From an uncultured Bacteroidales bacterium (GTDB taxonomy: Bacteria > Bacteroidota > Bacteroidia > Bacteroidales > Bacteroidaceae): 40,514 nt of DNA. Made by a program: the position numbers and the translations under genes. Shown here piece after piece: positions 1 through 6,932 of the stretch (positions are counted from its first letter, which is position 1; each line of letters opens with the position of its first letter). Below the pieces are notes generated by a model, which worked only from the letters and a program-made list of their open reading frames with translations, was not told the origin of the DNA and did not search any database. The stretch spans positions 1 to 40,514 of the forward strand of contig CADAJV010000011.1 of the NCBI GenBank assembly GCA_902788275.1, in the 5' to 3' direction.

Positions 1-83
1 AAGAGCCTCGAGCTGTCATTTTCAAGGCTCTTAGATTTGGTTTCGAGGCTCTTAGATTTCGTTTCAAGGCTTTTAGTTTTGAT
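1..83. repeat. 21-bp tandem array 1 (cut by window edge)
   Basis: Three units of exactly 21 bp begin at 21, 42 and 63. Each starts TTCRAGGCTYTTAG and ends in a T-rich spacer. The first 20 bases hold the core in inverted form (AAGAGCCTCGAG), so the array is partly palindromic. On the minus strand a frame stays open through it with heptads ending in Leu-Lys/Arg-Ala. A -7 box at 94-101 points into it. The array probably extends left of the window. Confidence 0.75.
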
Positions 84-93
84 TTCCACAGGA

Positions 94-101
94 CAAAATT
101 A
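94..101 (-). promoter_or_regulatory. Bacteroidetes -7 box firing into array 1
   Basis: The minus strand reads TAATTTTG, a perfect match to TAnnTTTG. Transcription would start near 85-90 and read through the 21-bp array. A minus-strand ATG at about 103-105 opens a small frame through the array. No clear -33 element was assigned. Confidence 0.4.
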
Positions 102-183
102 CCCTGCATATTAAATCGTCTGTTTTTCAACTCTTTAACTGAAACAATGCAGGAATGTATGCAAAAAACATTTTATTTTTTTA

Positions 184-269
184 TAGGCAATGACACAGAT
201 GTTGGCGCAGAGAGAGCATGACTATTTCGCAGAGACTGTAATCTGTGCCAACTGCTATATTGTTGCCTA
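184..269. repeat. Inverted repeat with dispersed motif
   Basis: Arms at 184-212 and 239-269 are imperfect reverse complements over about 28 bp. Both carry the TAGGCAA start and GTTGGCRCAGA end, around a loop of about 26 bp. The reverse complement of 238-267 matches 40310-40339 at 27 of 30 positions, so this is a dispersed element and not just a local hairpin. It lies between the queA terminator and array 1. Confidence 0.7.
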
Positions 270-272
270 AGA

Positions 273-308
273 AAATTGCGCGCGTAAATAATATCTACGC
301 GCGCAATT
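273..308 (-). terminator. Rho-independent terminator of queA
   Basis: A near-perfect hairpin has arms AATTGCGCGCGTA and TACGCGCGCAATT around a short AT loop. On the minus strand a T-rich stretch follows. It lies 24 bp past the queA stop. Confidence 0.8.
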
Positions 309-331
309 ACTTATAATTATTTTCTCTTCTC

Positions 332-1618
332 TCACTCTTCGTGGGGGTTGGGTTCGAGTAGTGAGGAGTCGCCATAGCTGAGGAAGCGGAAGTCATGGGA
401 GAGGGCGTACTGATATACCTTGCGCCAGTCGTCGCCGATGAAAGCACTGACCAAAAGGAGAAGGGTGCTCTGGGGCATGTGGAAATTGGTGATGATACGC
501 TCTACATAATGATAACGGTAACCGGGAGCTATGATGATCTGGGTGCTGGTGTGGAGTACGTCGGTATGGTTGCGGTCCATCCACGAGAGGATGGCACGGA
601 GAGGGAGCTCGCCTAACTCGTCACTCTTAACTCCTAACTCGTCACTCTTAACTCCTAACTCCTCATAGGGTTCCCATTGGGTGACATGGAGCTGCTGGTA
701 TGTGAGGTGGGGGGTGCGCATGAGTTTGAGACCGATATAGTAGAGGCTTTCGAGGGTGCGCACGGAGGTGGTGCCAACGGCGGTGCAGCGGCAGCCGTGG
801 GCAAGGAGACGCTCGATGGTGCGGCGCGTGACGAAGATATACTCGGAGTGCATCTCGTGACCCTCCATCTGCTCGCTCTTGACGGGACGGAAGGTGCCGG
901 CACCGACATGGAGGGTGACCTCGTCGCGCTCGATGCCCTTGGCGTCAAGGGCGCGGAAGACGGCATCGGTGAAATGGAGGCCGGCGGTGGGGGCAGCCAC
1001 GGAACCGTCAATCTTGGAATAGACGGTCTGGTAGGTGCGCTTGTCGCTCTCCTCGGTGGCACGGTTGAGGTAGGGGGGGATGGGTAGCTCGCCGGCAAGC
1101 TCGAGGACTTCGGAGAAGGAGAGGGGGGGTGTTTGAGATTTGAGATTTGAAATTTGAGATTTAGGTTCTTCTGACCAGGTGAAGCGGATGATGAAGCTGG
1201 TGCCCTGCTGACCAACGAGGTCGGCACGGAGGGTGACGGTGCCGAGGTGGAGGGTGAGGGGGCCGTCGTGCCACTTCTTCTTGTTGCCGACGAGGCAGAG
1301 CCACTGGCAGCTGGTGCGCTGCTGGAAATTGTCCTGATAGTCGCGCGGCTGGTGAGGCTCGAGACAGAAGATCTCGATGAGGGCTCCGGTGTCCTTGCGG
1401 AAACGGAGGCGCGCCTGGATGACCTTGGTGTTGTTATAGATGAGCAGGGTGTCGGCGGGCAGGAGGTCGGCGATGTCGCTGAAGGTGTGCTGGCTGATGG
1501 CTCCGCCGCGATAGACGAGGAGCTTGGACTGGTCGCGCTGCTGCATGGGATAACGGGCTATGCGCTCGGGGGGCAGCTCGTAGGTGTAGTCGCTGATATG
1601 GATGTGTTTGGGTGACAA
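332..1618 (-). CDS. queA: S-adenosylmethionine:tRNA ribosyltransferase-isomerase
   Basis: QueA transfers and isomerises the ribosyl group of SAM onto preQ1-tRNA, giving epoxyqueuosine, in the cytoplasm. The protein shows the family core SVAAPTAGLHF, TLHVGAGTFRPV, VGTTSVRTLES and a C-terminal ITNFHMPQSTLLLL. The N-terminus (SPKHIHISDYTYELPPERIA) fits the longer Bacteroidetes type of QueA. No ATG lies at the expected place. I chose TTG at 1618, which puts SPKHI right after the start; an earlier TTG at 1660 falls inside a hairpin. Two low-complexity inserts stay in frame: KSQISNLKSQ, from a 7-bp repeat at 1129-1163, and ELGVKSD repeats, from a 21-bp repeat at 613-660. The gene lies downstream of the sigma-factor gene with repeat DNA between them. 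Family call firm; start uncertain. Confidence 0.92.
   Translation of the reverse strand: MSPKHIHISDYTYELPPERIARYPMQQRDQSKLLVYRGGAISQHTFSDIADLLPADTLLIYNNTKVIQARLRFRKDTGALIEIFCLEPHQPRDYQDNFQQRTSCQWLCLVGNKKKWHDGPLTLHLGTVTLRADLVGQQGTSFIIRFTWSEEPKSQISNLKSQTPPLSFSEVLELAGELPIPPYLNRATEESDKRTYQTVYSKIDGSVAAPTAGLHFTDAVFRALDAKGIERDEVTLHVGAGTFRPVKSEQMEGHEMHSEYIFVTRRTIERLLAHGCRCTAVGTTSVRTLESLYYIGLKLMRTPHLTYQQLHVTQWEPYEELGVKSDELGVKSDELGELPLRAILSWMDRNHTDVLHTSTQIIIAPGYRYHYVERIITNFHMPQSTLLLLVSAFIGDDWRKVYQYALSHDFRFLSYGDSSLLEPNPHEE
613..660. repeat. 7/21-bp repeat inside queA
   Basis: Heptamers of the type TAACTCC, TAACTCG, TCACTCT repeat as a 21-bp super-unit a little over twice. On the minus strand this encodes ELGVKSD ELGVKSD ELGE in the queA frame. 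Because 21 is a multiple of 3, copy number can change without a frameshift. Confidence 0.85.
1129..1163. repeat. 7-bp microsatellite inside queA
   Basis: TTTGAGA-like heptamers repeat about four times and encode KSQISNLKSQ on the minus strand. Similar heptamer tracts occur at 4372-4390 and 37696-37728. Confidence 0.8.
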
Positions 1619-1631
1619 GGGAGGGGGAATT

Positions 1632-1663
1632 TTTATTGCCAGGTCGGGAGGACCTGGCAATAA
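1632..1663 (-). other. Strong hairpin at the queA start
   Basis: The stem TTATTGCCAGGTC pairs with GACCTGGCAATAA around a 5-nt loop. On the minus strand it ends 13 bases before the TTG I chose as the queA start and contains the alternative TTG at 1660. It could be an attenuator, a translational hairpin or the tip of the adjacent repeat element. Confidence 0.55.
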
Positions 1664-1664
1664 T

Positions 1665-1880
1665 GGTTGTGAAAGTTGTTAAGTTGTAAAGTTTGTAAGT
1701 TGCCGCTTCGCTCTTACCTCCGCTTTGCGTGCTCCGCTTCGCGACAGCACTGCTTCGGTTCTCTGAGATAACATTGCTCGAAAGAGCAATGTCTCGCGAT
1801 GCCTGCGGCATTCGAGTGTTGCCGGACTTGGCATCTATAACTTATAACCGCTAACCTCTAACCATTCTTCCGGACTTGGC
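1665..1880. repeat. Composite dispersed repeat between sigma gene and queA
   Basis: This stretch of about 215 bp without a gene has five parts. They are heptamer-like AGTTGTAA tracts at 1670-1699, a GCTTCGCT-rich block, a perfect 9-bp hairpin with a GAAA loop at 1771-1792, a second hairpin at 1793-1816 (ATGCC-tgc-GGCAT), and two copies of CCGGACTTGGC about 50 bp apart flanking ATAACTT-type heptamers. Blocks recur in reverse at 37696-37815, inside a glycosyltransferase gene, and at 10497-10545. Confidence 0.65.
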
Positions 1881-1909
1881 TAAATTTCAAAAATCTGACG
1901 GTTATCGGT

Positions 1910-2767
1910 TTAGAGGTATTTCCTTAGGACTTTTACGTTTACTTTTTCATTGATGTGGGCTATGGCCTGCTCCTTAATCTGGCGTACGCGCTCACGGCTG
2001 AGTCCAAGTATTTGGGCGACTTCCTCGGCGGTCTTCTCGCGCTCGCCGATGCCGTAGAGCATAGTGAGGACGCGCTGCTCCTTCTGGGTGAGGCACTGCA
2101 GGGCTACATTGAGGTCGCGGGCGAGTGACTCGTGCTCCATGCGGTCGTCGGTGGGCTTGTCGTTTTCGTAGGTCATGTTGTCGGCCATGGTGGTGGTCTC
2201 ATCGTTCTGATAGGGGGTATCGACGGATATCTTCTTGCCGGTGTTGCCCATGGCCATGGCTACCTTCTCGACATCGGCGTCAACGAGCTCGGCGAGCTCC
2301 TCGGGGGAGGGCTCGCGCTGATTGATCTGCTCAAATTCTACGCGGGCTTTGTTGAGCTTGCTCTGGAATCCTACCTGATTGAGGGGCATACGGACTATGC
2401 GGCTGTTTTCGCTGATGGCCTGGAGGATGCTCTGGCGTATCCACCATACGGCGTAGCTGATGAATTTGAAGCCGCGGGTCTCGTCGAATTTCTCGGCGGC
2501 ACGGATTAGGCCGATGTTGCCTTCGTCGATGAGGTCGTTGAGTGAGAGGCCCTGGTTGCTGTATTGCTTGGCTACGCTGACGACGAAGCGGAGGTTGGCG
2601 CACACTAGTTTTTCCATGGCGGCCATGTCGCCCTTATGGATCTGCTGGGCGAGGAGTACCTCCTCCTCGGTGGAGATCATGGGTATGCGACTGACTTCAC
2701 TGAGGTAGCTGCCGATGCCTGCTTCCTGACGGTTGGTAATTCCCTGAACAATTTTTAGTTGGCGCAT
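1910..2767 (-). CDS. RpoD/SigA-type sigma-70 factor
   Basis: This is an RNA polymerase sigma factor of 285 residues, the compact length usual in Bacteroidetes. Region 1.2 is near residues 18-50. Region 2 carries [20 protein letters not shown] and [19 protein letters not shown], the -10 recognition helix. Region 3 holds PSPEELAEL, and region 4.2 ends in [15 protein letters not shown]. Bacteroidetes factors of this type read promoters of the TTTG / TAnnTTTG class, which this window uses. The spacer before region 4 ([20 protein letters not shown]) and the C-terminus (NVKVLRKYL) depart from the primary-sigma sequence I recall, so this may be the housekeeping factor or a group 2 paralogue. The -7 box TACTTTTG at 2796-2803 lies about 30 bp upstream and touches the cstA terminator. 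Confidence 0.9.
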   Translation of the reverse strand: MRQLKIVQGITNRQEAGIGSYLSEVSRIPMISTEEEVLLAQQIHKGDMAAMEKLVCANLRFVVSVAKQYSNQGLSLNDLIDEGNIGLIRAAEKFDETRGFKFISYAVWWIRQSILQAISENSRIVRMPLNQVGFQSKLNKARVEFEQINQREPSPEELAELVDADVEKVAMAMGNTGKKISVDTPYQNDETTTMADNMTYENDKPTDDRMEHESLARDLNVALQCLTQKEQRVLTMLYGIGEREKTAEEVAQILGLSRERVRQIKEQAIAHINEKVNVKVLRKYL

Positions 2768-2795
2768 ATAACTGGTAATTTAGAAAATTGGTGTG

Positions 2796-2803
2796 CAAAA
2801 GTA
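2796..2803 (-). promoter_or_regulatory. -7 box of the sigma-factor gene
   Basis: The minus strand reads TACTTTTG, matching TAnnTTTG. It begins in the T-rich tail of the cstA terminator, so termination and initiation share sequence. The predicted start is near 2790, giving a leader of about 20 nt. Confidence 0.65.
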
Positions 2804-2805
2804 GT

Positions 2806-2844
2806 AAAAGCGTATCAGAAATTCGAATTTCTGGCACGCTTTTT
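2806..2844 (-). terminator. cstA terminator
   Basis: A hairpin with arms GCGTGCCAGAAATT and AATTTCTGATACGC (one G-T type mismatch pair), followed by TTTTACTACTTTT on the minus strand. The tail is also the sigma-gene -7 box. Confidence 0.75.
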
Positions 2845-2889
2845 CTCTTTTTTCTGTTAAGAAAAGTTTATTTTCTTGCCACGGTGCTG

Positions 2890-4368
2890 CTAAAGGTGGG
2901 TGTTTTGCAATTTGTCGTGGCGTTTTTTCCATATCATGAACCACGCGATGGTGAGGGCGACGAGGCCCAGGCCTATGGCGTAGGCGATGGTGGAGGGCAG
3001 GGTGAAGCCCTCGGGGGCTATGCATATATAGGTGGAGCAGACGAGCATCATGAAGAGACCTGGGAGGAATGATACCCAATAGACTTTATGGCGCTTGGCG
3101 AGATAGACGCTGATGGCGAGGAAAGTGAAGACGGAGAGGGTCTGGTTGAACCAGGCGAAGTAGCGCCAGAGGATGTCGAAATTGATGAACATAAGCACTA
3201 TGCTGACGGCGAAGATGGGGGCAGCCAGCACGAGGCGCTTGTACACCTTGTTTTGCTTGAACTTCATAAAGTCGGCTGCAATCAGGCGAGCTGAGCGGAA
3301 GGCGGTGTCACCGCTGGTGATGGGTGCGGCTACTACGCCCAGTATGGCCAGGACGGCGCCTACTGTGCCGAGCCAGCTGTTGCAGATGGCATTGACCAGC
3401 AGTGCGGGCGAGACTTTGCCTGTTTCGGGATTGGTCATGGCGCTGATGAGTTTCTCATAGGGGGTGTTGCCCTCCACATTGAGGCTATCGGCAAACTTGA
3501 TGGCTGCGGCTGCCCAGATGAGGGCAACAAGGCCCTCGGTAATCATTGCGCCGTAGAACACTCTTCGGCCGAGGCGCTCGCTCTTCAGGCAGCGGGCCAT
3601 CATGGGGCTTTGGGTGGCATGGAAACCGCTGACTGCACCGCAGGCTATGGTGATGAACAGGCCCGGGAAGAGGGGGATGCCAGAGGAGGGATGATGGTTT
3701 TGGAAGGCTTCTGTAGCCTCCGGAATGTTGCCTGGGTATGCAAGGATGCCGTAAACTAAGCCGACTGCCATGGCAAGCAGTGCCACTCCGAAAATGGGGT
3801 AGATGCGGCCTATGAGCTTGTCGATGGGCAGCAAGGTGGCCATAAAATAGTAAATAAAGATTATGATTACCCAAAAGGTTTTTGACCAAAGGAAGCCGCT
3901 GTCGGGTATCATGCCGTCAAGCAGGTCGGCCGGAGTGGTGGCAAACACTGCGCCCACCAGCACCATAAGGGCAAGGGTGAGAAGGCGCATGCAGAAGCGG
4001 GCGCCACTGCCAAGCTCGTCACCAATTATCTCGGGCAGGCTGGCGCCGCCCTTGCGTAGGGAAATCATACCGCTGAGGTAGTCGTGGACAGCTCCCCCGA
4101 AGATGCAGCCGAGGACTATCCAGAAGAAGGCGGCGGGACCATAGAGGATGCCCAGTATGGCTCCGAATATGGGGCCGGTGCCTGCTATGTTGAGAAACTG
4201 AATAAGGTAGACTTTCCATGTGGGCATCGGTAGGTAGTCCACATCGTCCCGCATGGTATAGGCAGGCGTCTGAGCCTTGAAGTCGGGGCGGAATACCCGT
4301 TCAACTATGCGGCTATAGGTGAGGTAGCCGACAATGAGAAGCAGGAAGCTGATTACAAAGGTAAGCAT
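2890..4368 (-). CDS. cstA: Carbon starvation protein A (CstA) family carrier
   Basis: This is an inner-membrane carrier of the CstA family, whose studied members import pyruvate or peptides during carbon limitation. The 492 residues form a chain of hydrophobic helices from the first residue (MLTFVISFLLLIVGYLTYS). Family stretches include a DVDYLPMPTWKVYLIQFLNI segment, NIAGTGPIFGAILGILYGP and LGCIFGGAVHDYLSGMISLR, then GFHATQSPMMARCLKSE and ITSGDTAFRSARLI. Enterobacterial CstA is about 700 residues; this is the shorter form found in many anaerobes. A promoter box lies at 4449-4456 and a terminator at 2806-2844, so it is probably monocistronic. Substrate cannot be read from sequence. Confidence 0.93.
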   Translation of the reverse strand: MLTFVISFLLLIVGYLTYSRIVERVFRPDFKAQTPAYTMRDDVDYLPMPTWKVYLIQFLNIAGTGPIFGAILGILYGPAAFFWIVLGCIFGGAVHDYLSGMISLRKGGASLPEIIGDELGSGARFCMRLLTLALMVLVGAVFATTPADLLDGMIPDSGFLWSKTFWVIIIFIYYFMATLLPIDKLIGRIYPIFGVALLAMAVGLVYGILAYPGNIPEATEAFQNHHPSSGIPLFPGLFITIACGAVSGFHATQSPMMARCLKSERLGRRVFYGAMITEGLVALIWAAAAIKFADSLNVEGNTPYEKLISAMTNPETGKVSPALLVNAICNSWLGTVGAVLAILGVVAAPITSGDTAFRSARLIAADFMKFKQNKVYKRLVLAAPIFAVSIVLMFINFDILWRYFAWFNQTLSVFTFLAISVYLAKRHKVYWVSFLPGLFMMLVCSTYICIAPEGFTLPSTIAYAIGLGLVALTIAWFMIWKKRHDKLQNTHL

Positions 4369-4371
4369 TGA

Positions 4372-4390
4372 GAATTTGAGATTTGAAATT
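4372..4390. repeat. TTTGAGA heptamer tract upstream of cstA
   Basis: TGAGAAT, TTGAGAT, TTGAAAT heptamers lie just before the cstA ATG, followed by a C8/G8-rich palindrome at about 4394-4408. It is the same heptamer type as inside queA. It falls in the cstA leader, between promoter and start. Confidence 0.6.
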
Positions 4391-4448
4391 TTCCTCCCCG
4401 GGGGGGGCTTTGAAATTGTGAATGTGGAATATAGATTATTCTGTCGCG

Positions 4449-4456
4449 CAAAATTA
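4449..4456 (-). promoter_or_regulatory. -7 box of cstA
   Basis: The minus strand reads TAATTTTG, matching TAnnTTTG, about 80 bp before the cstA start. The leader would contain the heptamer tract at 4372-4390. Confidence 0.6.
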
Positions 4457-4519
4457 GTGCTTTATTTCGAAATGGAGTAGGCCTCCAGGCACTTTGTTAC
4501 GTATTTTTATGGTATATGT

Positions 4520-4557
4520 ATAAATGCAGGTGTGTAATGACGCACACCTGCATTTAT
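4520..4557. terminator. Hairpin terminator
   Basis: Stem ATAAATGCAGGTGTG pairs with CACACCTGCATTTAT around a short loop. It lies about 28 bp past the stop of the small minus-strand ORF at 4585-4917 and supports that ORF being, or having been, the end of a real transcript. Confidence 0.7.
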
Positions 4558-4584
4558 ATTAAAAAAGAGTAGGGGGAAGTGAAA

Positions 4585-4917
4585 TCAGCGTTTCTGCGCT
4601 TTGTGCCCGTACATGCCTTTGGGAGCGGTCTGCCAGTCAACGGGGCGTCCGTAGAGGTCGAGGTACCTGCTGTTGTCCTTTGCTGACTGGCCATTAGTTT
4701 CTACTCTATGCATGGCTATCTGGGTACCGTCGGTGGCAACCCAAATTTCGGTGCTTCTGATATTGTATGTGCTAGTCTTGCTGTAATCGAAGCCGTTGTC
4801 AGTGGTAAAGATGGTATTGGCAGAAGCACCTGTGAAAAAGCAATTCACACCATTGGGGAGATTGGAACCAATACTGATGATTTTTGTGGATATAATCCAG
4901 AGGGGAAACAGTTGCAT
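4585..4917 (-). CDS. Small hypothetical protein, possibly a remnant
   Basis: The 110-residue frame is not recognised. It has a weakly hydrophobic start (MQLFPLWIISTKI) but no convincing signal peptide. It ends in YLDLYGRPVDWQTAPKGMYG, which resembles the start of Bacteroidetes secretion-tail motifs of the LNGRPV...KGIYI kind but lacks the final strand. Its start abuts the divergent trmO promoter, and a terminator follows at 4520-4557. The tail-like ending without a preceding secreted domain suggests the 3' end of a larger secreted gene that lost its front. Could also be a small real gene. Confidence 0.4.
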   Translation of the reverse strand: MQLFPLWIISTKIISIGSNLPNGVNCFFTGASANTIFTTDNGFDYSKTSTYNIRSTEIWVATDGTQIAMHRVETNGQSAKDNSRYLDLYGRPVDWQTAPKGMYGHKAQKR

Positions 4918-4939
4918 CTTTCAATTATAAAAAAAATCG

Positions 4940-4947
4940 TAACTTTG
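4940..4947 (+). promoter_or_regulatory. -7 box of trmO, near-leaderless
   Basis: TAACTTTG matches TAnnTTTG. The ATG at 4956 is only 8 bases after the box, so the mRNA leader would be about 3-6 nt, with no room for a ribosome-binding site. Confidence 0.65.
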
Positions 4948-4955
4948 CGGTGCCA

Positions 4956-5624
4956 ATGAAGATAATAGCAAAAATAGAGACTTATCTTGGCAGCAAGTTT
5001 GGTGTGCCGCGACAGAGTGGCATGGTGCCCGAATTGCTTGGCCGCGTAGTGTTTGAGCCAGAATACAGGGTGGCGGATGCTCTGCGCGGACTGGAAGGCT
5101 TCGACTACATCTGGCTGCTGTGGGACTTCAGTGAGGCTCACCGCGAAGAGTGGAGTCCTACTGTAAGGCCGCCACGCCTTGGCGGCAACGAGAGGGTGGG
5201 CGTGTTTGCCACCCGTTCGCCATATAGGCCCAACAGTATCGGCCTTTCGTCTGTGAAGCTGCTCGGCATTGACTATGAGGCCAAGGATGGTCCCGTGCTG
5301 CTGGTGGGTGGTGTCGACTTGATGGATGGCACGCCAATCTATGACATAAAACCCTATCTGGCGTATACCGATGCTCATCCGGAGGCCAGGGGCGGGTTTA
5401 CCCAAGGCAAGTCGCATAGGGACAACGAGGAACTGAAGGTGGTGATGCCGGAGAGCCTTCTGCTAAGACTTGGTGAGGAGAAGGCTGCTGCCCTGCGTGG
5501 AGTGATGGCTGCCGATCCCAGACCCCGCTACCAGAGTGACCCTCATCGCATCTATGGGCTGACCTTTGACGGTCAGGACATCCACTTCCGGGTGGAGGGA
5601 AAAGTGGTGATAATTGAAAATTGA
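4956..5624 (+). CDS. trmO: tRNA (N6-threonylcarbamoyladenosine(37)-N6)-methyltransferase
   Basis: TrmO (TsaA/VirR family) methylates t6A37 of threonine tRNAs using SAM, in the cytoplasm. The family beta-barrel shows the motif chain KFGVPRQSG, LEGFDYIWLLWDF, VRPPRLGGNERVGVFATRSP, RPNSIGLSSVKLL and LDLMDGTPIYDIKPY-like GVDLMDGTPIYDIKPYL. Length is 222 residues, close to the usual 220-240. The first ATG, at 4956, gives MKIIAKIETYLGSKFG; a GTG two codons earlier is less likely. A near-leaderless promoter lies directly upstream. rlmN follows 114 bp downstream, another RNA methyltransferase on the same strand, with its own possible promoter between. Confidence 0.93.
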   Translation: MKIIAKIETYLGSKFGVPRQSGMVPELLGRVVFEPEYRVADALRGLEGFDYIWLLWDFSEAHREEWSPTVRPPRLGGNERVGVFATRSPYRPNSIGLSSVKLLGIDYEAKDGPVLLVGGVDLMDGTPIYDIKPYLAYTDAHPEARGGFTQGKSHRDNEELKVVMPESLLLRLGEEKAAALRGVMAADPRPRYQSDPHRIYGLTFDGQDIHFRVEGKVVIIEN

Positions 5625-5738
5625 GAATTATTATCAATTCAAGAGGTGAACACTGAAAGTAATTGCCAGAAATTTTATCATAATTTTATGCAGTAAGGCA
5701 TGTCAAATTGTGAAATTGTAAAATCGTAAAATAAAAAC

Positions 5739-6806
5739 ATGTTGCAGGATAAGACTTTGTCGGGTATGATTCCCAAGGAGCTGGAGCAGGTGGTAGCCGA
5801 GCTGGGCCAGCCTCGCTTCGTGGCCAGGCAGCTGGCCGACTGGCTATACAAGAAACGTGTTTTTGACTTTGGCGAGATGACTAATGTGTCGAAGCGAGTA
5901 CGTGAGCTGCTGGCTGAGCACTATGAGTTGGGGCGCCGCAGGCCCGTGGATAAGTCGGTGTCGAGGGACGGCACGATAAAATATCTGTTTCCGGCGGCTG
6001 ACGGTCGCACGGTGGAGGCGGTGTTTATTCCCGACCACGATAGGGCGACGCTCTGCGTGAGTTCGCAGGTGGGCTGCAAGATGGGGTGCCGCTTCTGTAT
6101 GACAGGCAGGCAGGGTTTCGAGGCTAACCTTACGGCTGCAGAAATTCTTAACCAGATATATTCGTTGCCTGAATTTGACAGACTGACGAATATAGTCTTT
6201 ATGGGCCAGGGCGAGCCTTTTGACAATACCGATGAGGTGATGAGGGCCCTGGAGGTGCTGACGGCTGACTGGGGCCTGGCATGGAGTCCGAAGCGTATCA
6301 CGGTATCGACGGTGGGCGTGATGAAGGGTCTGCGCCGTTTTATTGAAGAGAGTCGTTGCAACCTGGCCATAAGCCTGCACTTTGCTCACGGCGCCGACCG
6401 TGCCGCCTATATGCCTGCACAGCGCCCATATCCTATAGAGGATGTGGTAGAGATGTTGCGGCATGAGGATTTCTGCCGGGATGCCGACGAGGAGAATCCG
6501 CGCGAGGGTTCTCACCAGCGTAGGCTGTCGTTTGAGTACATCCTGTTTGAGGGGCTTAACGACAAGGTGCACCACCTGGACAAGATAGTGCGACTGCTGC
6601 GCGGACTGGACTGCAGGGTGAACCTGATACCTTTCCACTCTATTCCCGACAGCCCCTTTGTGGGCGCATCTGCCGAAAAGCTGATGCATGTGCGCAACTA
6701 TCTGACATCGAAGGGGCTGTTTGCTACTGTCAGGGCATCGAGAGGGCAGGATATCGAGGCGGCCTGCGGATTGCTAAACACTAAGCATAAGGGTGAAAAA
6801 AGGTAA
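5739..6806 (+). CDS. rlmN: Dual-specificity rRNA/tRNA adenine C2-methyltransferase
   Basis: RlmN is a radical SAM enzyme that makes 2-methyladenosine at A2503 of 23S rRNA and A37 of some tRNAs, supporting translational accuracy. The 4Fe-4S motif is GCKMGCRFC, with Cys113, Cys117 and Cys120 (CxxxCxxC). Also visible are NIVFMGQGEPFDN, the SAM-site strand LAISLHFAHG and the C-terminal ATVRASRGQDIEAACG, whose cysteine is the family's methyl-carrying residue. At 355 residues it has the usual length. Upstream is an 8-bp-period tract (AAATTGTG-like) near 5705-5730. The next gene, pdxA, has its own promoter. Confidence 0.96.
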   Translation: MLQDKTLSGMIPKELEQVVAELGQPRFVARQLADWLYKKRVFDFGEMTNVSKRVRELLAEHYELGRRRPVDKSVSRDGTIKYLFPAADGRTVEAVFIPDHDRATLCVSSQVGCKMGCRFCMTGRQGFEANLTAAEILNQIYSLPEFDRLTNIVFMGQGEPFDNTDEVMRALEVLTADWGLAWSPKRITVSTVGVMKGLRRFIEESRCNLAISLHFAHGADRAAYMPAQRPYPIEDVVEMLRHEDFCRDADEENPREGSHQRRLSFEYILFEGLNDKVHHLDKIVRLLRGLDCRVNLIPFHSIPDSPFVGASAEKLMHVRNYLTSKGLFATVRASRGQDIEAACGLLNTKHKGEKR

Positions 6807-6812
6807 TTCTTT

Positions 6813-6842
6813 TTGTTGGTAAGGAAAAAAGTGCTACTTTTA
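6813..6842 (+). promoter_or_regulatory. Promoter of pdxA
   Basis: A TTTG-type -33 element at about 6811-6815 is followed after about 19 bp by TACTTTTA at 6835-6842 (one mismatch to TAnnTTTG). The leader to the pdxA ATG would be about 85 nt; no known riboswitch fold is recognised in it. Confidence 0.5.
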
Positions 6843-6932
6843 CACTTCGAATCTGAGGACCTGAAAAAACAAGTCAGGTCGGGAGGTGGAGAAATCGTCA
6901 TCGCTAACTAGTTAAAACATCAAAATACAGTT

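Noticed and set aside
6843-6932. Riboswitch in the pdxA leader
   Set aside because: No recognisable aptamer core or terminator pair was seen.
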